Assembly: GCA_008973525.1 (NCBI GenBank)
Contig: WACJ01000347.1
Location: 186,001 to 250,000, forward strand
Direction of reading: 5' to 3'
Length of the DNA stretch: 64,000 nucleotides
From: Stenopsyche tienmushanensis
Taxonomy: Eukaryota; Arthropoda; Insecta; Trichoptera; Stenopsychidae
The translations under genes and the position numbers were made by a program. The notes below the pieces were generated by a model. It was not told the DNA's origin. It saw only the letters and a list, made by a program, of their open reading frames with translations, and did no database searches. Numbering within the stretch: the stretch's first letter is position 1; the number at the start of each line of letters is the position of its first letter. Positions 35,065 through 51,554 of the stretch are shown here, in pieces.

Positions 35065-36670
35065 AACCGTATATCAATACAACTTTAATAATAAACATAT
35101 AGACGTAAATAAAGGAAATCTCTGCTATTTCAATAGCAATGAATTGCAAAGAATGGAGAGGTTTAAAATAATACTTTAATATTAATAACATTTTTATGTA
35201 TTATACACCAAAAAATACAATGGAACATTAATATTATAGGCTATTCAATTTCAGCATACAAGTTTCAACATTTCTAATACTAATCTTCGCTAAAATGGTC
35301 AATAGAGGGGGGCATGATTCACGTTCTCACCTAATATATTTGTTCTAGCAAATAAACATATCATTTTTTTTTTAAAGAAAATAACTTCATTACATTTTAG
35401 AAATGCAACCAAATCTCAAAAATAAATCACTATCGATTCAAACACGTTAATGTGAACTACATAAAAGCGTCAATATTCTCGAATATCAATTTTGTTGAAT
35501 TGATTATTGCATTGACAATATTAAATCTTGTGATTCAACGCCTACTAATATTCATTCAAATCAATCTATAATGTATCAGGAAAAAGTTTAATATTAAACT
35601 AACTTTTACAAGTTTTTTTAGGAATGATAGATCAACAAAATCGTTTTATTTTTTTAATGCTTATATCTATTGTATTATTTCTTTTTTATTTTTCTACAAT
35701 ATATATATGTATATATATATTAAATTTATATGCGTAGAGTAGGGCATATTTTTACAAGCTTAAAATGTATTTATACAAAATAAGAATAAGTAATGATACA
35801 AAAATAATATTTAGAAATGATTTCCGATTTATAATATCTGCGAGAGAATTTTATACATAATATCAGGATGCCGAGGTGTACTTTTCGATTAAATGACATA
35901 TCCGTAGAACTGTGAAAATTTGTAATCTAAAATATTTTTACATTATTGCAACAAACTCTTATCAAAAACTAGCATGCTAATTAGTTACGAACTCGTATTT
36001 AAATGCTAATTCCTTTTAAACATGATTTCATTATTAACACGTCACAAACTTGCAAATCATAACATTTCAAGTGATTAAATACAAATAGAGTATATATTAA
36101 CCATAATACACGTGTGTAAGAATTATGCACGCTTACAATGTAACATCGATGAATACTTGTTCCGCATATATTTAATAAATTTATAGTGAATTTTCAATTT
36201 CGTATCCCGTAACAATGTGCCAATTTTAAGTCATAGTACAAAAAAATGCTTCGAAGAACTGTCCACAAATTTACAAAAATTTCACCATACAAAAAGCAAA
36301 ACAAATGTTGTAAAAAAATATAAAAAGAGCAATTCAGCTATTAAACTATCATAGTTTCAATATTTGTGTCACAAAACAATTCGCAAAATGAATTATTCGG
36401 CACCGTTTTTAACTATCTATATTCATTAAAACATACGTTTGTAAAACGTATACATTTTCACTATTCGTACTTACATACGAGATTCATATATATTTATGTT
36501 TTATGCTCTTAATATTGTTTTGTCCGTCGTAACAAAAAAAAGGTTTTTTTTTTTTCTTTCTTCAAATGTTGACAATAAATTTTATACATCGCAAATAATA
36601 TTTATTTAAAATCTCAAGATTATATAATAAAAAAATCTGTGGTTTAAATGTGCTATGAACTGATTTTCGA
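35065..36670. other. Very AT-rich non-coding DNA, includes AP-2 mu 3' UTR
   Basis: No open frames of interest are seen. The part next to 36,680 must hold the 3' UTR of the minus-strand AP-2 mu gene. A minus-strand AATAAA lies at about 36,602-36,607, roughly 75 bp after the stop, and is a possible poly(A) signal. Confidence 0.4.
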
Positions 36671-36679
36671 TAACCAAAT

Positions 36680-40834
<4,155 letters not shown>

Positions 40835-41214
40835 CTTGGTGGGCTAATAGCACCTATAGTTTAAACAAAAACATAATCATTAATTAAATTATATTAAATG
40901 ATAACCACAGCAGCACTATAAATAGTAAAAATGTATACATCTGACTATATTGAGCGTTTGAATAAGTTCCTGCCGTTTCACTATTAGGGGGCTTTTAAAA
41001 TCACTCTGTTAAAGTGTAAAGAATATTTTTTTTTTCGTAGCGTAAAATATGTCGAATTTAAGGACAACTGCACTACTTTATTCAAAAGAAATCTGCAGCT
41101 GAAACATGTCACGGTGATTGGTGATGTCAAACGCAATCTGAGCTTTAGCAAAACGTCTAATAACGCATTGACGAACCACTGACAATAGCTATCCAAGAGC
41201 ATTGTGTTAGCTAC

Positions 41215-41905
41215 TCCAGAAATCTCAGGCACATCAGCGTACACATTGATGATAAACTGACCTTCAGAAAATACATCAATGTGGTAACGCAAAAGGTAGC
41301 AACGGTAACAAAATATTTGACGCAACTAATGCCAAACATCAGCGTACCGAGATCGAGCCGAAAAAAATTCCTTAATGAAGTCACCAACTCTATCTTGCTC
41401 TACAGTACACCAGTTTGGGCAGAAATAACACAGAAAGGCAGAAACAGATATAAACTGGTAAGAACGCAATAAGCGCAATTTGGATAATATCAGTCTATAG
41501 AACGATCCCACTGGACGCAGTATAAGTTCTAGTAGGTATACTTCCCATGGATATCCTCGCCATGGAATAGAAGTGCAGATATAAGAAAAACACAAGAAAA
41601 GAGGAAGCCCGGGACAAATCAATCCAACAGTGGCAGAAACGCTGGGACACCGGAACCAAGGGAAGGTGAACATACAATCGATACCAGCGATATAAAAATA
41701 GACCACGCGTAAACACAGAGAGCTCACCTGATTACGGGACATGGGTGCTTCGGTATTTACCTATTTAAAATTGGCAAGGACTCAACAAGGTTGGTGGAGA
41801 AAAAATGGTGAGGGTTTTAGTGGGTAGGAATCCCATACTACCATTGTTTTTAACCATGATGTCTTATTGAAGATTCCCCCCTCCTAAGAGAAGGGAAAAA
41901 AATAT
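41215..41905 (+). mobile_element. R1-clade non-LTR retrotransposon, 3' remnant
   Basis: Broken frames read the reverse-transcriptase tail ('KLTFRKYINVVTQKVATVTK', 'NSILLYSTPVWAEITQKG'), then a 'LRDMGASVFTYLK' version of the GHG-CFG-YL motif, and the 3' UTR hairpin block TAGTGGGTAGGAATCCCATA near 41,819. Many frameshifts are present. It lies in the presumed 5' UTR intron of AP-2 mu. Confidence 0.75.
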
Positions 41906-41934
41906 AACATTGGGAATGATACAAAAGGAAGGAT

Positions 41935-42400
41935 CTTAGGTGCCTTACGAATTGAAACCAAGAGATGTGGAAAGACGTCTTTTCGCTTTTAAAAAGAAAA
42001 GGTTTTTACATCGTATCATGGCTAGCAATTGGATATAATACGATAATCCCAAGCGTTTGGGTGGTCTCTGTATTTGGTGGGATCAAGTATATTACGAACT
42101 GCTCCAACCCAACCAAACCATCACAGGATATCTCTACTAAAAGCAATTGATGCCTTTTGAACCGAATATCGAAAGAAAAGTGATCACAATATGCCCAAAG
42201 ACACGACAAGGTGATTTTGCAGCATGACAACGCTAGGCTGCATGTCGCATCAGCCGTCAAAACCTACATGGAAAAGATGAAATGGGAAGTTTTATAACAC
42301 CCGCCATAATCTCCAGACACTGTTCCTTCTGATTACCACTTATATCGATCGATGACTTCACTTCTTATGAAGATACAAAAAAATGAGTCAATTCTCGGAT
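41935..42400 (+). mobile_element. Mariner transposase remnant (mauritiana/cecropia-like)
   Basis: Frames read 'PYELKPRDVERRLF', a damaged first-Asp region, 'LCIWWDQVYYELLQPNQTIT', then the second-Asp motif 'VILQHDNARLHVASAVKTYM' and the third-Asp motif 'SPDTVPSDYHLYRSM'. The order matches a mariner from the middle to the C-terminus, with frameshifts. It is a different subfamily from the irritans-type relics. Confidence 0.75.
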
Positions 42401-42799
42401 ATTTTTTTTTCTGTTAAACTTGAGAATCGACAAAAATGTGACCGTGAAATTTGAGCCTTCGATGGATAGCAGAAATTCTAAACATGACCTAAACAATCAT
42501 TTATCGCATTATAGCCACAGATTTGAACATAGAGGCACATGGAAATTGCATCACAACGTGCTAACCCACAGCGTCTTCGTTGTTAACAGTTTCCTGACCA
42601 AGAATCACACGCCATTGGATTCCCAACCTGCCTACAAACTCAATGCTTAAAATGAGTCTTAAAAGGGAAACATTGGGAGATAACTGAAAACATCCAAGCT
42701 TATAATGTATCAATGCCGAATGATTTCGAAGATTATTGATTAATTGTTTGAACATATTCAATGCAAGATTTTATATTAATTTGGTTGCATTACTGTGCA

Positions 42800-43090
42800 C
42801 ATGGCTTTTTTAAATAAATTAAAATTGTAATTAAAGCTTAACATGGTACTCTGCACAAGCCATAGGTAATCAAAATTTCTTCGATGAGCTCTTTCACAGT
42901 TAGTTTGTATTGAGACATGGTCCAATAAACAAAAAAGTTTTGATATGATGTTGAAACGACCAAGGAATGAAGGTAAACGAAGCACTGAAATAAGTCACCG
43001 ATATTTATGAGAATATTCATAAAGTAAACACGTGTCATCACTTTGTTTAAACAGTTTAAAAATGGAAATAGGGAATTCAAGAACTTTATT
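42800..43090 (+). mobile_element. Mariner-like N-terminal fragment
   Basis: Similar in inverted orientation to 47,275-47,530 (shared blocks ACACGTGTCATCACTTTGTT / AACGATGACACGTGTTTGGT, and AGAGCTCATTGAAG-type). The + strand reads 'IYENIHKVNTCHHFV' and a 'KWK'-type end, as in the first helix-turn-helix of a mariner. Stops are present. Confidence 0.5.
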
Positions 43091-43900
43091 CTTTTTAGCT
43101 ATGAAGAGATTTATTGGAATCTCATAAAAGATAAAAACATGATGTAAATATAATCAAAAGTATTTATTTCATTAATAATTCTAAAAAATACCTATCCCCA
43201 CTTTTGCATAAATTTATTAATCTCACTTCACACGAAGCAGAGTGTATCGTTCGTGTTAAGCGAGGGATGGGTGTAATAGATAATGAAACAATTCAAAACT
43301 TAAAATTATCATTAAACTGTATTTTTATGCTATATAATTAAAATGAGCATTTCACCCGATATATATTACGTTTTTTACATGCATTTTGATAAGGATTAAT
43401 TGATTAAATATCTGAACAGAGCACCATTAGCATACGAGCACTGATTATTTGAAATACAAGAACTTGGCATTCATAACTACGTTTGATAAAAAGTCAATGT
43501 ATAATTGGCCCTCAGCCCATAATATGTTTCAGGACTGAAATATTTGCTTATTATACAATGCACTTTTAAAAAGGATTTTAATCAGAATAACGTCACTTGA
43601 AAATGCATAGAAACATACATAATTTAATTGAATCTACGTCCATCCTCATTTTTATGATTCACGTTGAATATAAACTATGAAATTTTAAAATCTTAATTAT
43701 ATATTTTTGTACAGTTCAAATAAATAAAAAATCATATATGAATGATTGACGTGGGGTAAAAACTAAATTGTATCAATGTGGCGGTGAACGGTGAATGAGA
43801 TAGTTGATGAAAATTACATTTTATTGGTTAAATTGTAAGAGATTGTAAATCAGTATCTATTGAATGAGTCAATTTCAGGTCATTCGATTGAATTGGTGAA
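43091..43900. other. AT-rich non-coding DNA
   Basis: No gene or repeat is recognised; it lies within the presumed 5' UTR intron of AP-2 mu. Confidence 0.4.
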
Positions 43901-44870
43901 CCTATGATCGGCTGCCAAGGATCGGCCCAATTGGACTAGAAAAAATAAATCGATGACAGCCGAGAGAGCGCCTTCGTACAATTTTGACGATCAGATTCGT
44001 TCGACACGTTTAATAGACTGTGAACCGGCGAATATCGTATTTGCAGAGCGATTATGCAGATGCATATAAATGATAGCGGCCACCGCCGGAAGCTGCCACG
44101 GTGGGCTTCGGGAGATGATTTAACGTACGAATTATCTAAGCGATGTCGGTCGAGAGTCGAGGAATCGATTTGAAAAGATAGGTTCCGTTGGCTGACTCAC
44201 CGTATCAGGCCCTGACGGCCGCAATTGCCGCTCTCACCTGCGTGCGCCACCCGACTCTACACGCAGTGTCAAAACCAGTGCTGCCACTACACAAAATATC
44301 GACGTATTTAAACGACTCAATTACAATTACACATTACAATTTAACACAGCGAGCTAAATTACTTCAATTATTTCAAGTGAATTTATCATCTATGCACTAC
44401 AAATATTTTATAATAAAAAAATATGTTTTAAAACAATGCATATTTAAAAAATATTTTTTATTAAAAACAAAACTCATATAAATCCACATTTAATCATATA
44501 AAAATATTAAATACATCAATTTAATTTTAAAAGCATTTGTTGTTATATTTTAAAGACCATATAATAAATAAACGAATAAAAATTTAAATTCAATATCGAC
44601 AGATATGACGATCAAAATGATTTTATCCTCCATTTAAATTTCATATGATGATAGAAATTTATATGTTTTCATTGTAAAAAGGATCAATAAATAGCGATTA
44701 ATTGATTGTCGTTCGTCGCATAACCGCCTTCGATTTGGATGATTATAAATTGCCATTCGGCCAAATGTATTATTTTATGACATTTCAAAGAAAGTGTAAT
44801 TGGGGAGATGTCATTGTTAGCGTGAAGCCTCCGTTCTGATCTTCGCCATAAAAATACGCTTTGACGAATA
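43900..44870. promoter_or_regulatory. Probable shared promoter region of AP-2 mu and PEX14
   Basis: A GC-balanced, CpG-containing patch (43,900-44,290) contains, on the minus strand, CCTGATACG|GTGAGTCAG, a strong splice donor at 44,200/44,201. This fits an untranslated first exon of AP-2 mu beginning upstream of it (44,201 and above) and joining the acceptor at 40,854. PEX14 starts at 44,874 on the opposite strand. Divergent transcription from this interval is inferred from the head-to-head layout. Confidence 0.45.
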
Positions 44871-44873
44871 ACA

Positions 44874-44924
44874 ATGACTAGCACAGATTCGATCAAATCC
44901 GGAACAAGCCTCAGGGAAGATCTG
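44874..44924 (+). CDS. Pex14: PEX14 coding exon 1 (residues 1-17)
   Basis: It reads 'MTSTDSIKSGTSLREDL' before donor GTGAGT. The 'REDL' joins 'ISTAVKFL' of exon 2 in phase 0, matching the family's start of the receptor-binding domain. No earlier in-frame ATG is seen just upstream. Confidence 0.88.
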
Positions 44925-47900
44925 GTGAGTGCATCGATTGTTTATATTTACCGGTACTCCTTGGATATTGACCTCCACAACGACTATCCAAAAACCTAGA
45001 TGCGTACAATGATTGCGATGCTTTTTCAACTTTGATTCGATCATTTTTTTATTTATAAACCATCCGAATACCGCTACTAACTTTATATTAAAAAAATAAC
45101 CAAACTATTCACTGTGGAAATTCACCAAATATTTTTTAATGCTTATTTGAAACATTCATTTTTAACATGAATTGTATAAAAAATGCCCTTTTTAAATTTA
45201 ATGTCGACATGGTTAATGTTACATTATGTTTGTCATTTATTGCATATTGTGACAAATTGCCTTCGTTCATATATTAACGTATTAATTATTATAACAGGGC
45301 TTTTAATTGTCAATTGTATTATTTAACACTCAGTACCCCGTATCGAGCGATTCGCAAGCTATTTGCAAATTTATTTAAAACGTGACTAAAATAATAAAAT
45401 AAACAAAGTGTTTATTTCTAGTAGATTTCGAAAAATTAGGGGCAATAGTAGGTATTTACTATCCATCCGAAAATCAAACAAAATTGAAAAATAAACAGAG
45501 TTTGTTTCAGTTTACGTGTAATTTACAACAGTATAATATTGGGAGGCAGAGTTTAAACGAAGCCATACAAACTGCCAAGATGAACATCACAGCGGTCGAC
45601 CAAATGAGGTGACCTTGCCAGAAATTTGACTGAAAATTTGGATGTACGCAAGATGAATGCCGCGTTTGCTTACAATTAAACTAAAACAGCGTCATGTGGA
45701 TGTTTCTATCGAGTGTTTGGTGATGCTTCATAGCAATAAAGCCGAGTTTTTGTGTCAATTCATAACCATGGATGAAACATGAGTCTATCACTTCACACCT
45801 GAGACAAAGGAACATGGAGACCCTCTACTGATCTGAGCTGTTTATTGATCCTGCTATTCGGGAGCATGCCAACCCGCTCAACAAAAGTGCACAGCAAGGT
45901 GCAAAACCTAAATTTACTGTCCATATCCGCGAGGATACGCTCATTCTCAACTTCGTTAGTTCGAAACTAGTTAGTTAGAGAGATACTAGCCCTAAAAGAT
46001 GAGGGAGTAGCCACAAGGTTTGTGTGTCCAACCGGTCCGCCTTTCAGACTGCTGACACTTTGAATGAGCGCCTCGCGATCGGACGCCATCCCCGGAATCC
46101 GAAGAAGCTGAAGACAGTTCCATCTGCAGGAAAGATCATAGCATCAGTTTTTTGGGATATGTGAGATAATTTTCATTGAATCAAAAAGAAAAAACAATCA
46201 ATTGCGAGTATTACGCGTGTTGTTTCATCAAGACAATACATCAGTTTAGACATCCATTATTGCGGTGATCAAAATCAATGAATTAAAGTTCAAATTGCTT
46301 TCTCATGCACCGTATTCACCAAATTTATCCTCGGATTATTTTATTTTTCCAAACTTGAAAAAACGACTCCTCGGTAAAAGATTTGCCAACAACGAGGAGG
46401 TGAAGTCGACTTTTTAATCTCGTCCAATGTGCCAAGCCCACATTAGCGCTGGTCGAGTGTTAAGCGCATACAAAGGTTTCTGCATGTTAATGCTATGTGT
46501 ACTTTTTAAATAACTCTGTGCTCGGGATCTTGAAGCATTCCTTTGTACAAGACTATAATAGAATATGAATTAATATATATATTCGTTCTTTCTTATTTCT
46601 TCGAGTATCATCCTGCAATGAAACCCTTCAGTTTATTAGGCCATTGAACTAAAAATTTATGTCCATTCAGCATTCATTGTCATAATAACAAATGACCGCG
46701 TTACGTCTTTATCAATCGTTAACAAGGTTATCATTCCAATGAAAAGACTTCTTCATTTGTCATTGAAAATTGTATGCACAAATTAAATCCATTAAATTGA
46801 CTTTAATATCATTATTTTAACAAAGGAAACTAATCATATTATCCATTTAATATTCCCAAATATTGTTAATATTAGATAAAGTGGAATGTAATCAATTTTC
46901 ACTGAAAAGCTTTTCCAAGTGCGTTTTTACTTCTCCGACATTGCTAATTTTTTACGTCTTAACTTATGCTTTAACGATCTGAAGAGGCATATGGCATCCA
47001 CGTATCTTCTCCAGTTATAATTCGCCACAAAAACGGATCTTCTTCATACCGAAAGATCCACAGATTGTACGACGTAGATCGAGCATCGTCTCCGGCAATT
47101 CATGAGGGATCCAAATTCTTTGTTTGTGCAACTTTCCTATGTGACGAAAATGATGCCTAACCATAGATAATGGACAACCAATCTTCAATGATGATTAATC
47201 GATTGTTTGACGAGGATCTGATTCCACCATTGACTTCAGGATATCATCATCTAATTTTTGGGGTTGTCCTTTTCGAGCGATGTTCTTGAGTTTGCTATTT
47301 CCATTTTTAAACTGTTTAAACCAACGATGACACGTGTTTGGTTTATGAATATTCCCATAAGTATCGATGAATTTTTTAGTGCTTCGTTTGCCTTCATTCC
47401 TTGGTCATTTCAACGTCATATCAAAACTTTTGTGTTTACTGAACGATGTTTTAACACAAACTGACTGTGAAAGAGCTCATTGAAGAAATTTTGATTGCTT
47501 TTCACTTTACCCTAAATAGTATTTTACTTATGGCTTTGTAGTAATAATTTATAATCGTGCATTGTGTTACGAAGTAGCGTAATATATTAGGGGGACCTTT
47601 CCATTTCAGCTGCATTTTTTAATCATCTTTTTCTCAGAATGTGCTCCATGAATCTGAAAAGGTGGTGATCTATCGGGGCGAGATCCACTGAATAAGAAAG
47701 ATGTGGTAGCACTTCCCTTTTGTTTGTTGGTAATCCGACTCAATTAGGGATTTTATTGCATCGTTATCAAAATACGAAGGTCTTCCCATTCTCGATTCAT
47801 TTGTGTGTCAGAAGCTTTGGTCCTCCTAATATACAAAAAAAAAACTTGCTATTAAATTCATGTGTTTAAAATATATAATTTATGTATATTTATTATATAT

Positions 47901-50438
47901 TTTTATAGGCCCTCAGTCATCTATATTTATTTTGATATTGTCAGCATTCATTGACATGATCGAAATGCATACATTAAATGTCAAAATACTATTGAATTTC
48001 CCTGGATTGCTATCAAATGACAAACTTTAAAATTGATGGAACAATAGGTGACGGTAGAGAATATAACTCGGAATGGAATAACTGTAAGATATAATGTTCA
48101 GTACCTTTAATGATATATTTGAAAATCAAATCTAAATTAGTTCCACGTGCATATTTTTATCATATGATCTGGATTAAATTGACAGCAAGAAAATAATCCA
48201 TCAAACAAGATACAGTTTACAATCGTAACAGTTCTGAAACATAAAGTATGTTAAATTCCCTTTGCTCTTGATGCTTTTATTACTCTGAAGACTTTGAAGT
48301 GTTAATTACAATACTTCTTTCGAGAACGGCCTCGAAATCTACATTTTTACCCTTGTTTATTTATACTATGGCTGCTGTCTAGCTTATCGTCCCTTTATTT
48401 TTATTAGCTTGGTCAATCGCAAAACAATCGGCTAAGTTAATAGATCTAAGATAAAACAACGGCTGGCAGAAGATCTGCCACAATTCGCATTCTTGGAATC
48501 TGTATTAATCCCGTATGAGATCCTGTTATTATTAATTTGCAATTCATAAGAAAGGGAAATCCATTTCGTCTGTATCATACATTCACCTCCTCGTTTACTC
48601 GATATTGATCTTCAAGTTTCATTTAGAATGCGTAGAACCCAGTGAGTTAAATAGATGAACGTATCGAAGGACGTTTTCGTGAATGACTCAATAGGAAGCG
48701 TAAAGACTGAGTTTTCCTCAAAAAACATTTATTAAATTACCCGATATGACATTAATAAAAATGTTTTAAATATGCAATCATACTAACGTCAATTATGAGT
48801 CTATTATATGAATATCATAACAAATTGTATCAATTTATGAATGATGTATTACTATTTATCTTCGCACGCCACTGTAATTATGATTTGTACGGATTGCGTA
48901 ATATTTACAACTATGTATGATAAACAAGGCCACGTGTATAAATTCATTATTTATACAATAAATGTAATCATCGCAGTTGCACATCATCATATAATTAATA
49001 ACTCATTTATAAAAGATATTAAAATAGGAACTGAAATACTTAAAAAAGACGCTACTTTTAGAATTATGTTAAATATGCATTAAATACAAACGTATTTTTA
49101 ATGCATTGTTCTTTTTCAACGTGGACTTTGTAATAATTAGCATATTTAAATTTTATTTCATAATGCGTTGTGTCAATTTTCTTATTCAAGTGTATTCGTA
49201 TATAGCTCTCATGTCGAATGTATTGAAACGTTTAACATCATTCGACGATGATGATAATAACACATTGTGTATCAATTCATGATTTTAATGTTGTTCATCT
49301 TCAGATATCCACGGCTGTGAAATTCCTTTCAAATCCGAGCATACAGAGAAGTCCGCTAGAACAAAAACAGAGTTTTCTACGGTCGAAAGGATTGACCGAG
49401 GATGAAATTAAAATAGCATTTGAAAGAGGAGCTGCTCTCCTCAGTATTCCGGCAGTCTCCTCAGAGCTTCTTATGTACAGGCATTCCAGATTTGCATGGT
49501 TTCGAGATGTTCTTTTGAATATCGCGCTGTTTGGTGGAGTCGCATACGGCTTATATTGGATTTATAAGGTACGCTGCCGGTATTTATTTTTTATATTAAC
49601 TGATTAAATGTCACGCATGGAAAACTTAAGCTGTATTTCTTGCATATAAAATTTGTTGTGAATGTAATTTAGTACAACTAAGACCATTTTATTTTTTACC
49701 ACTATAGAAACAATTTATAAATTTACATGTTGAAGATTTATATTATTAGATATTCCCATAAGTTATCATTTTCATTTCAATGCAATTCAAAATATTTCAA
49801 AGTACGTATGGACAGGTCCTCGGCCGTTAACCAGTTAATGCGGTCTTAAAATTACATAATTAATTTGTTTTTTAGAAATTCATTGAATCATTGCTCTTCG
49901 GCGATAGGCCTAAAAGGAAAACGACTGACGAAAGACTATTAGAAATTAAAAAATCCGTCGATACTCTAACACATGAATTGAAACAGGAGATAATCACTGT
50001 ACGATCTGAAATTGATCGTCTAAACAATTTACAAACGTGCAATACTGTAACGAGAGGACAAATAGAAAATCTTAAATCGGATATTGCATCTGTCAAAGGA
50101 ATTTTGCTCAATAGGTATGTCTATAATTATGTTTGAATTATTACGCCATATAAAATATGTTGCTTGATGTTCATTTTGTTTGTTTCAGAAATCAATTTCC
50201 ATCTTTAAATATAAGAACGGAACCACCTTCTATACCTGCTTGGCAACTTCAAAGCTCAGTACATCACCAAGGAGGCTCCGATGCAAGTCCACCTCAAAGC
50301 GACCATGAAAAAGAATCCAAAGAAACTGACGATGACATAATTCGGGTGCGGGGCGAACGCAGCGAATCGGGCGGCTCGAACAGCAGCGAAGGAGAGGTCG
50401 TCACAAAAAACAGTGATAGCAGCTTAGAAATAATGTGA
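44874..50438 (+). CDS. Pex14: Peroxisomal membrane protein PEX14
   Basis: Four coding exons, 44874-44924, 49305-49568, 49876-50114 and 50189-50438, give 267 residues (human about 377; insect proteins are shorter). Junctions are GT/AG and in frame. Residues 14-60 ('REDLISTAVKFLSNPSI' through 'GLTEDEIKIAFERG') form the conserved three-helix domain that binds WxxxF motifs of PEX5 and PEX19. Residues 85-105 ('VLLNIALFGGVAYGLYWIYK') are the single membrane-anchoring segment. About 115-160 is a coiled coil with heptad Leu/Ile. The C-terminal 80 residues are Ser/Glu/Asp-rich and disordered. PEX14 docks the cargo-loaded receptor PEX5 at the peroxisome with PEX13. The first intron is 4.4 kb and full of mariner debris. 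Confidence 0.95.
45545..46530 (+). mobile_element. Mariner (irritans-type) element split by REP-A
   Basis: 5' part (to about 45,960): 'VRKMNAAFAYN' and the first-Asp region around 'TMDET'-like and 'KGTWRPSTDL'. 3' part (from 46,140): 'VLFHQDNTSVQTSII' with the second Asp, 'LSHAPYSPNLSSDYFIFPNL' with the third-Asp region, and 'KKRLLGKRFANNEEVKSTF'. A copy of REP-A lies between. Stops and frameshifts are present. It is inside PEX14 intron 1. Confidence 0.75.
45975..46100 (+). repeat. REP-A, copy 4 (inside a mariner)
   Basis: CCCTAAAAGATGAGGGAGTA, then GCCACAAGGTTTGTGTGTCC and a decayed hairpin CGGTCCG-N5-CAGACTG, matches the core of copies 1-3, through 'GAATGAGCGCCTCGCGATCG'. Its position between two mariner parts suggests that it inserted there. 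Confidence 0.65.
46960..47530 (-). mobile_element. Mariner-like transposase remnant, antisense
   Basis: On the minus strand a helix-turn-helix part (47,500 downward) is followed by 'WIPHELPETMLDLRRTICGS' and then a region that should hold the first Asp. The block is repeated at 54,150-54,310. Frameshifts are present and no ends are seen. Confidence 0.55.
47587..47829 (-). mobile_element. Short deletion derivative of a mariner, 243 bp
   Basis: TA at 47,585-47,586 and 47,830-47,831 flanks ends TTAGGGGGACC and (reverse complement) TTAGGAGGACC. On the minus strand it reads 'GRPSYFDNDAIKSLIESD' (DNA-binding domain linker) joined almost directly to 'SVDLAPIDHHLFRFMEHI' (third-Asp region), so the catalytic middle has been deleted. 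A similar tip TTAGGAGGACCGG occurs alone at 18,184. Confidence 0.8.
47830..49300. other. AT-rich PEX14 intron 1 DNA
   Basis: No further element is recognised. The 80-residue frame at 48,841-49,083 has no known domain. Confidence 0.4.
49305..49568 (+). CDS. Pex14: PEX14 coding exon 2 (residues 18-105)
   Basis: The acceptor is TCATCTTCAG and the donor GTACGC. It encodes most of the PEX5-binding domain, the conserved 'HSRFAWFRD' stretch and the membrane segment. Confidence 0.95.
49876..50114 (+). CDS. Pex14: PEX14 coding exon 3 (residues 106-184)
   Basis: It begins 'KFIESLLFGDRPKRKTTDER' and carries the coiled coil. It ends with AG of a split Arg codon before GTATGT. Confidence 0.94.
50189..50438 (+). 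CDS. Pex14: PEX14 coding exon 4 (residues 185-267, stop TGA)
   Basis: The acceptor is TTGTTTCAG. It encodes the 'IPAWQLQ' stretch and a low-complexity tail with 'DDDIIRVRGERSESGGSNSS'. Confidence 0.92.
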
Positions 50439-51290
50439 GATACAGAATTTTGCGTTTGACTCTCCGCTTTTGTTGTTAATCTTATTTTTTTATTATTTGT
50501 AGCCCTTATTAAACGATTGCTTCTCTTTTTAGCGGTAGTGGTAGCTTTTGATATGCAGTTGAGAGTTTAAATGTCAACGAGATAAATTATTTTGATCATA
50601 AAATGATCCTAAATCTCATAATAATTATTAGCAATACCCCTTTATGCTATGAAAAGGAATATCTGTTTTTTTTTTTAATTTTATATTCTATGTAAAATGC
50701 ATGTTGATTATTATTTTTTACTAGTTCTATAATTTTGTATTTCTTTCATTTGCTGTCGATTTTTATTGTAATAATATTGTTTTACTATTGAAAAACCATA
50801 AAAAATATTAACTAGTCAATCGGCGCAAATCAGTGGGAATTTAGGGGCGTTGTTTTTATGATATTATTTTTAACTAATTTTATATACTGTTAATTTCCAA
50901 TATAAAGCGCTGCTTTTAACGCCATTCTAATGAATATTGCTTCAAAAATGAATTATTAAATGCCTCTGCTTCCAGGTGTAATGTTCACTTTATTTCTGCT
51001 TCAAAGTTCAATTCATATTGATCTTTCCTATTTAATATTTTCTAATATTCAGTACAAACATACCATGTAAAGTTTTTTATATTGCACAAAAATGTTAAAA
51101 TTCTTTCCTCGATTATATTGGAATTAAAATTGTTTTTCTTTCAACTGTCTATTGAAGCTCTTGAATTTGCTATTATCATAAATTTTTAATATATATATTT
51201 GAGAGTCAATAATTCTTTATCTTGGAATAAGTACTCTTTTAATGACAGTTTATCTTAATGTTTTATTTGGGTGACAATTCTACGTAAATT
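50439..51290. other. PEX14 3' UTR and AT-rich intergenic DNA
   Basis: No gene is recognised. An ATTAAA hexamer lies about 65 bp after the PEX14 stop and is a possible poly(A) signal. Confidence 0.4.
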
Positions 51291-51294
51291 TACG

Positions 51295-51500
51295 TAATTA
51301 TGGACGTACAAGGGAACTTCCAGAAGTATCTGACCTAATAAAGAAAACACAAAAGATTTGGAAAAGCATATCTTTATTTCTCAGCATCATCTCTTTTCAG
51401 CTCGATACACTTTTCCCAGCGATTCGTTCAATAGCTTCGATACTTCGTTTATAGTGAGAACCGTCAAACTCCTTGAAACGCCATGAATTTACCTGCAGAT
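51295..51500 (-). mobile_element. Mariner C-terminus with inverted end
   Basis: On the minus strand a decayed C-terminal stretch ('KCIELKRDDAEK', the usual 'CIELxGDYVEK' of mariners) is followed by an end that reads, on the + strand, GTACAAGGGAACTTCCAGAA, then GTATCTGACC. The end matches those near 1,512 and 53,050. Confidence 0.6.
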
Positions 51501-51554
51501 GGAACTGTTTTCACCTTCTTTGGAGCTGATTCTTCCTTTTCAGTTCATTGTTTT

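Noticed and set aside
44188..44481. 97-residue + strand open frame
   Set aside because: Lies in the presumed AP-2 mu/PEX14 promoter region, with a Lys/Phe-rich tail from AT-rich DNA; no domain.
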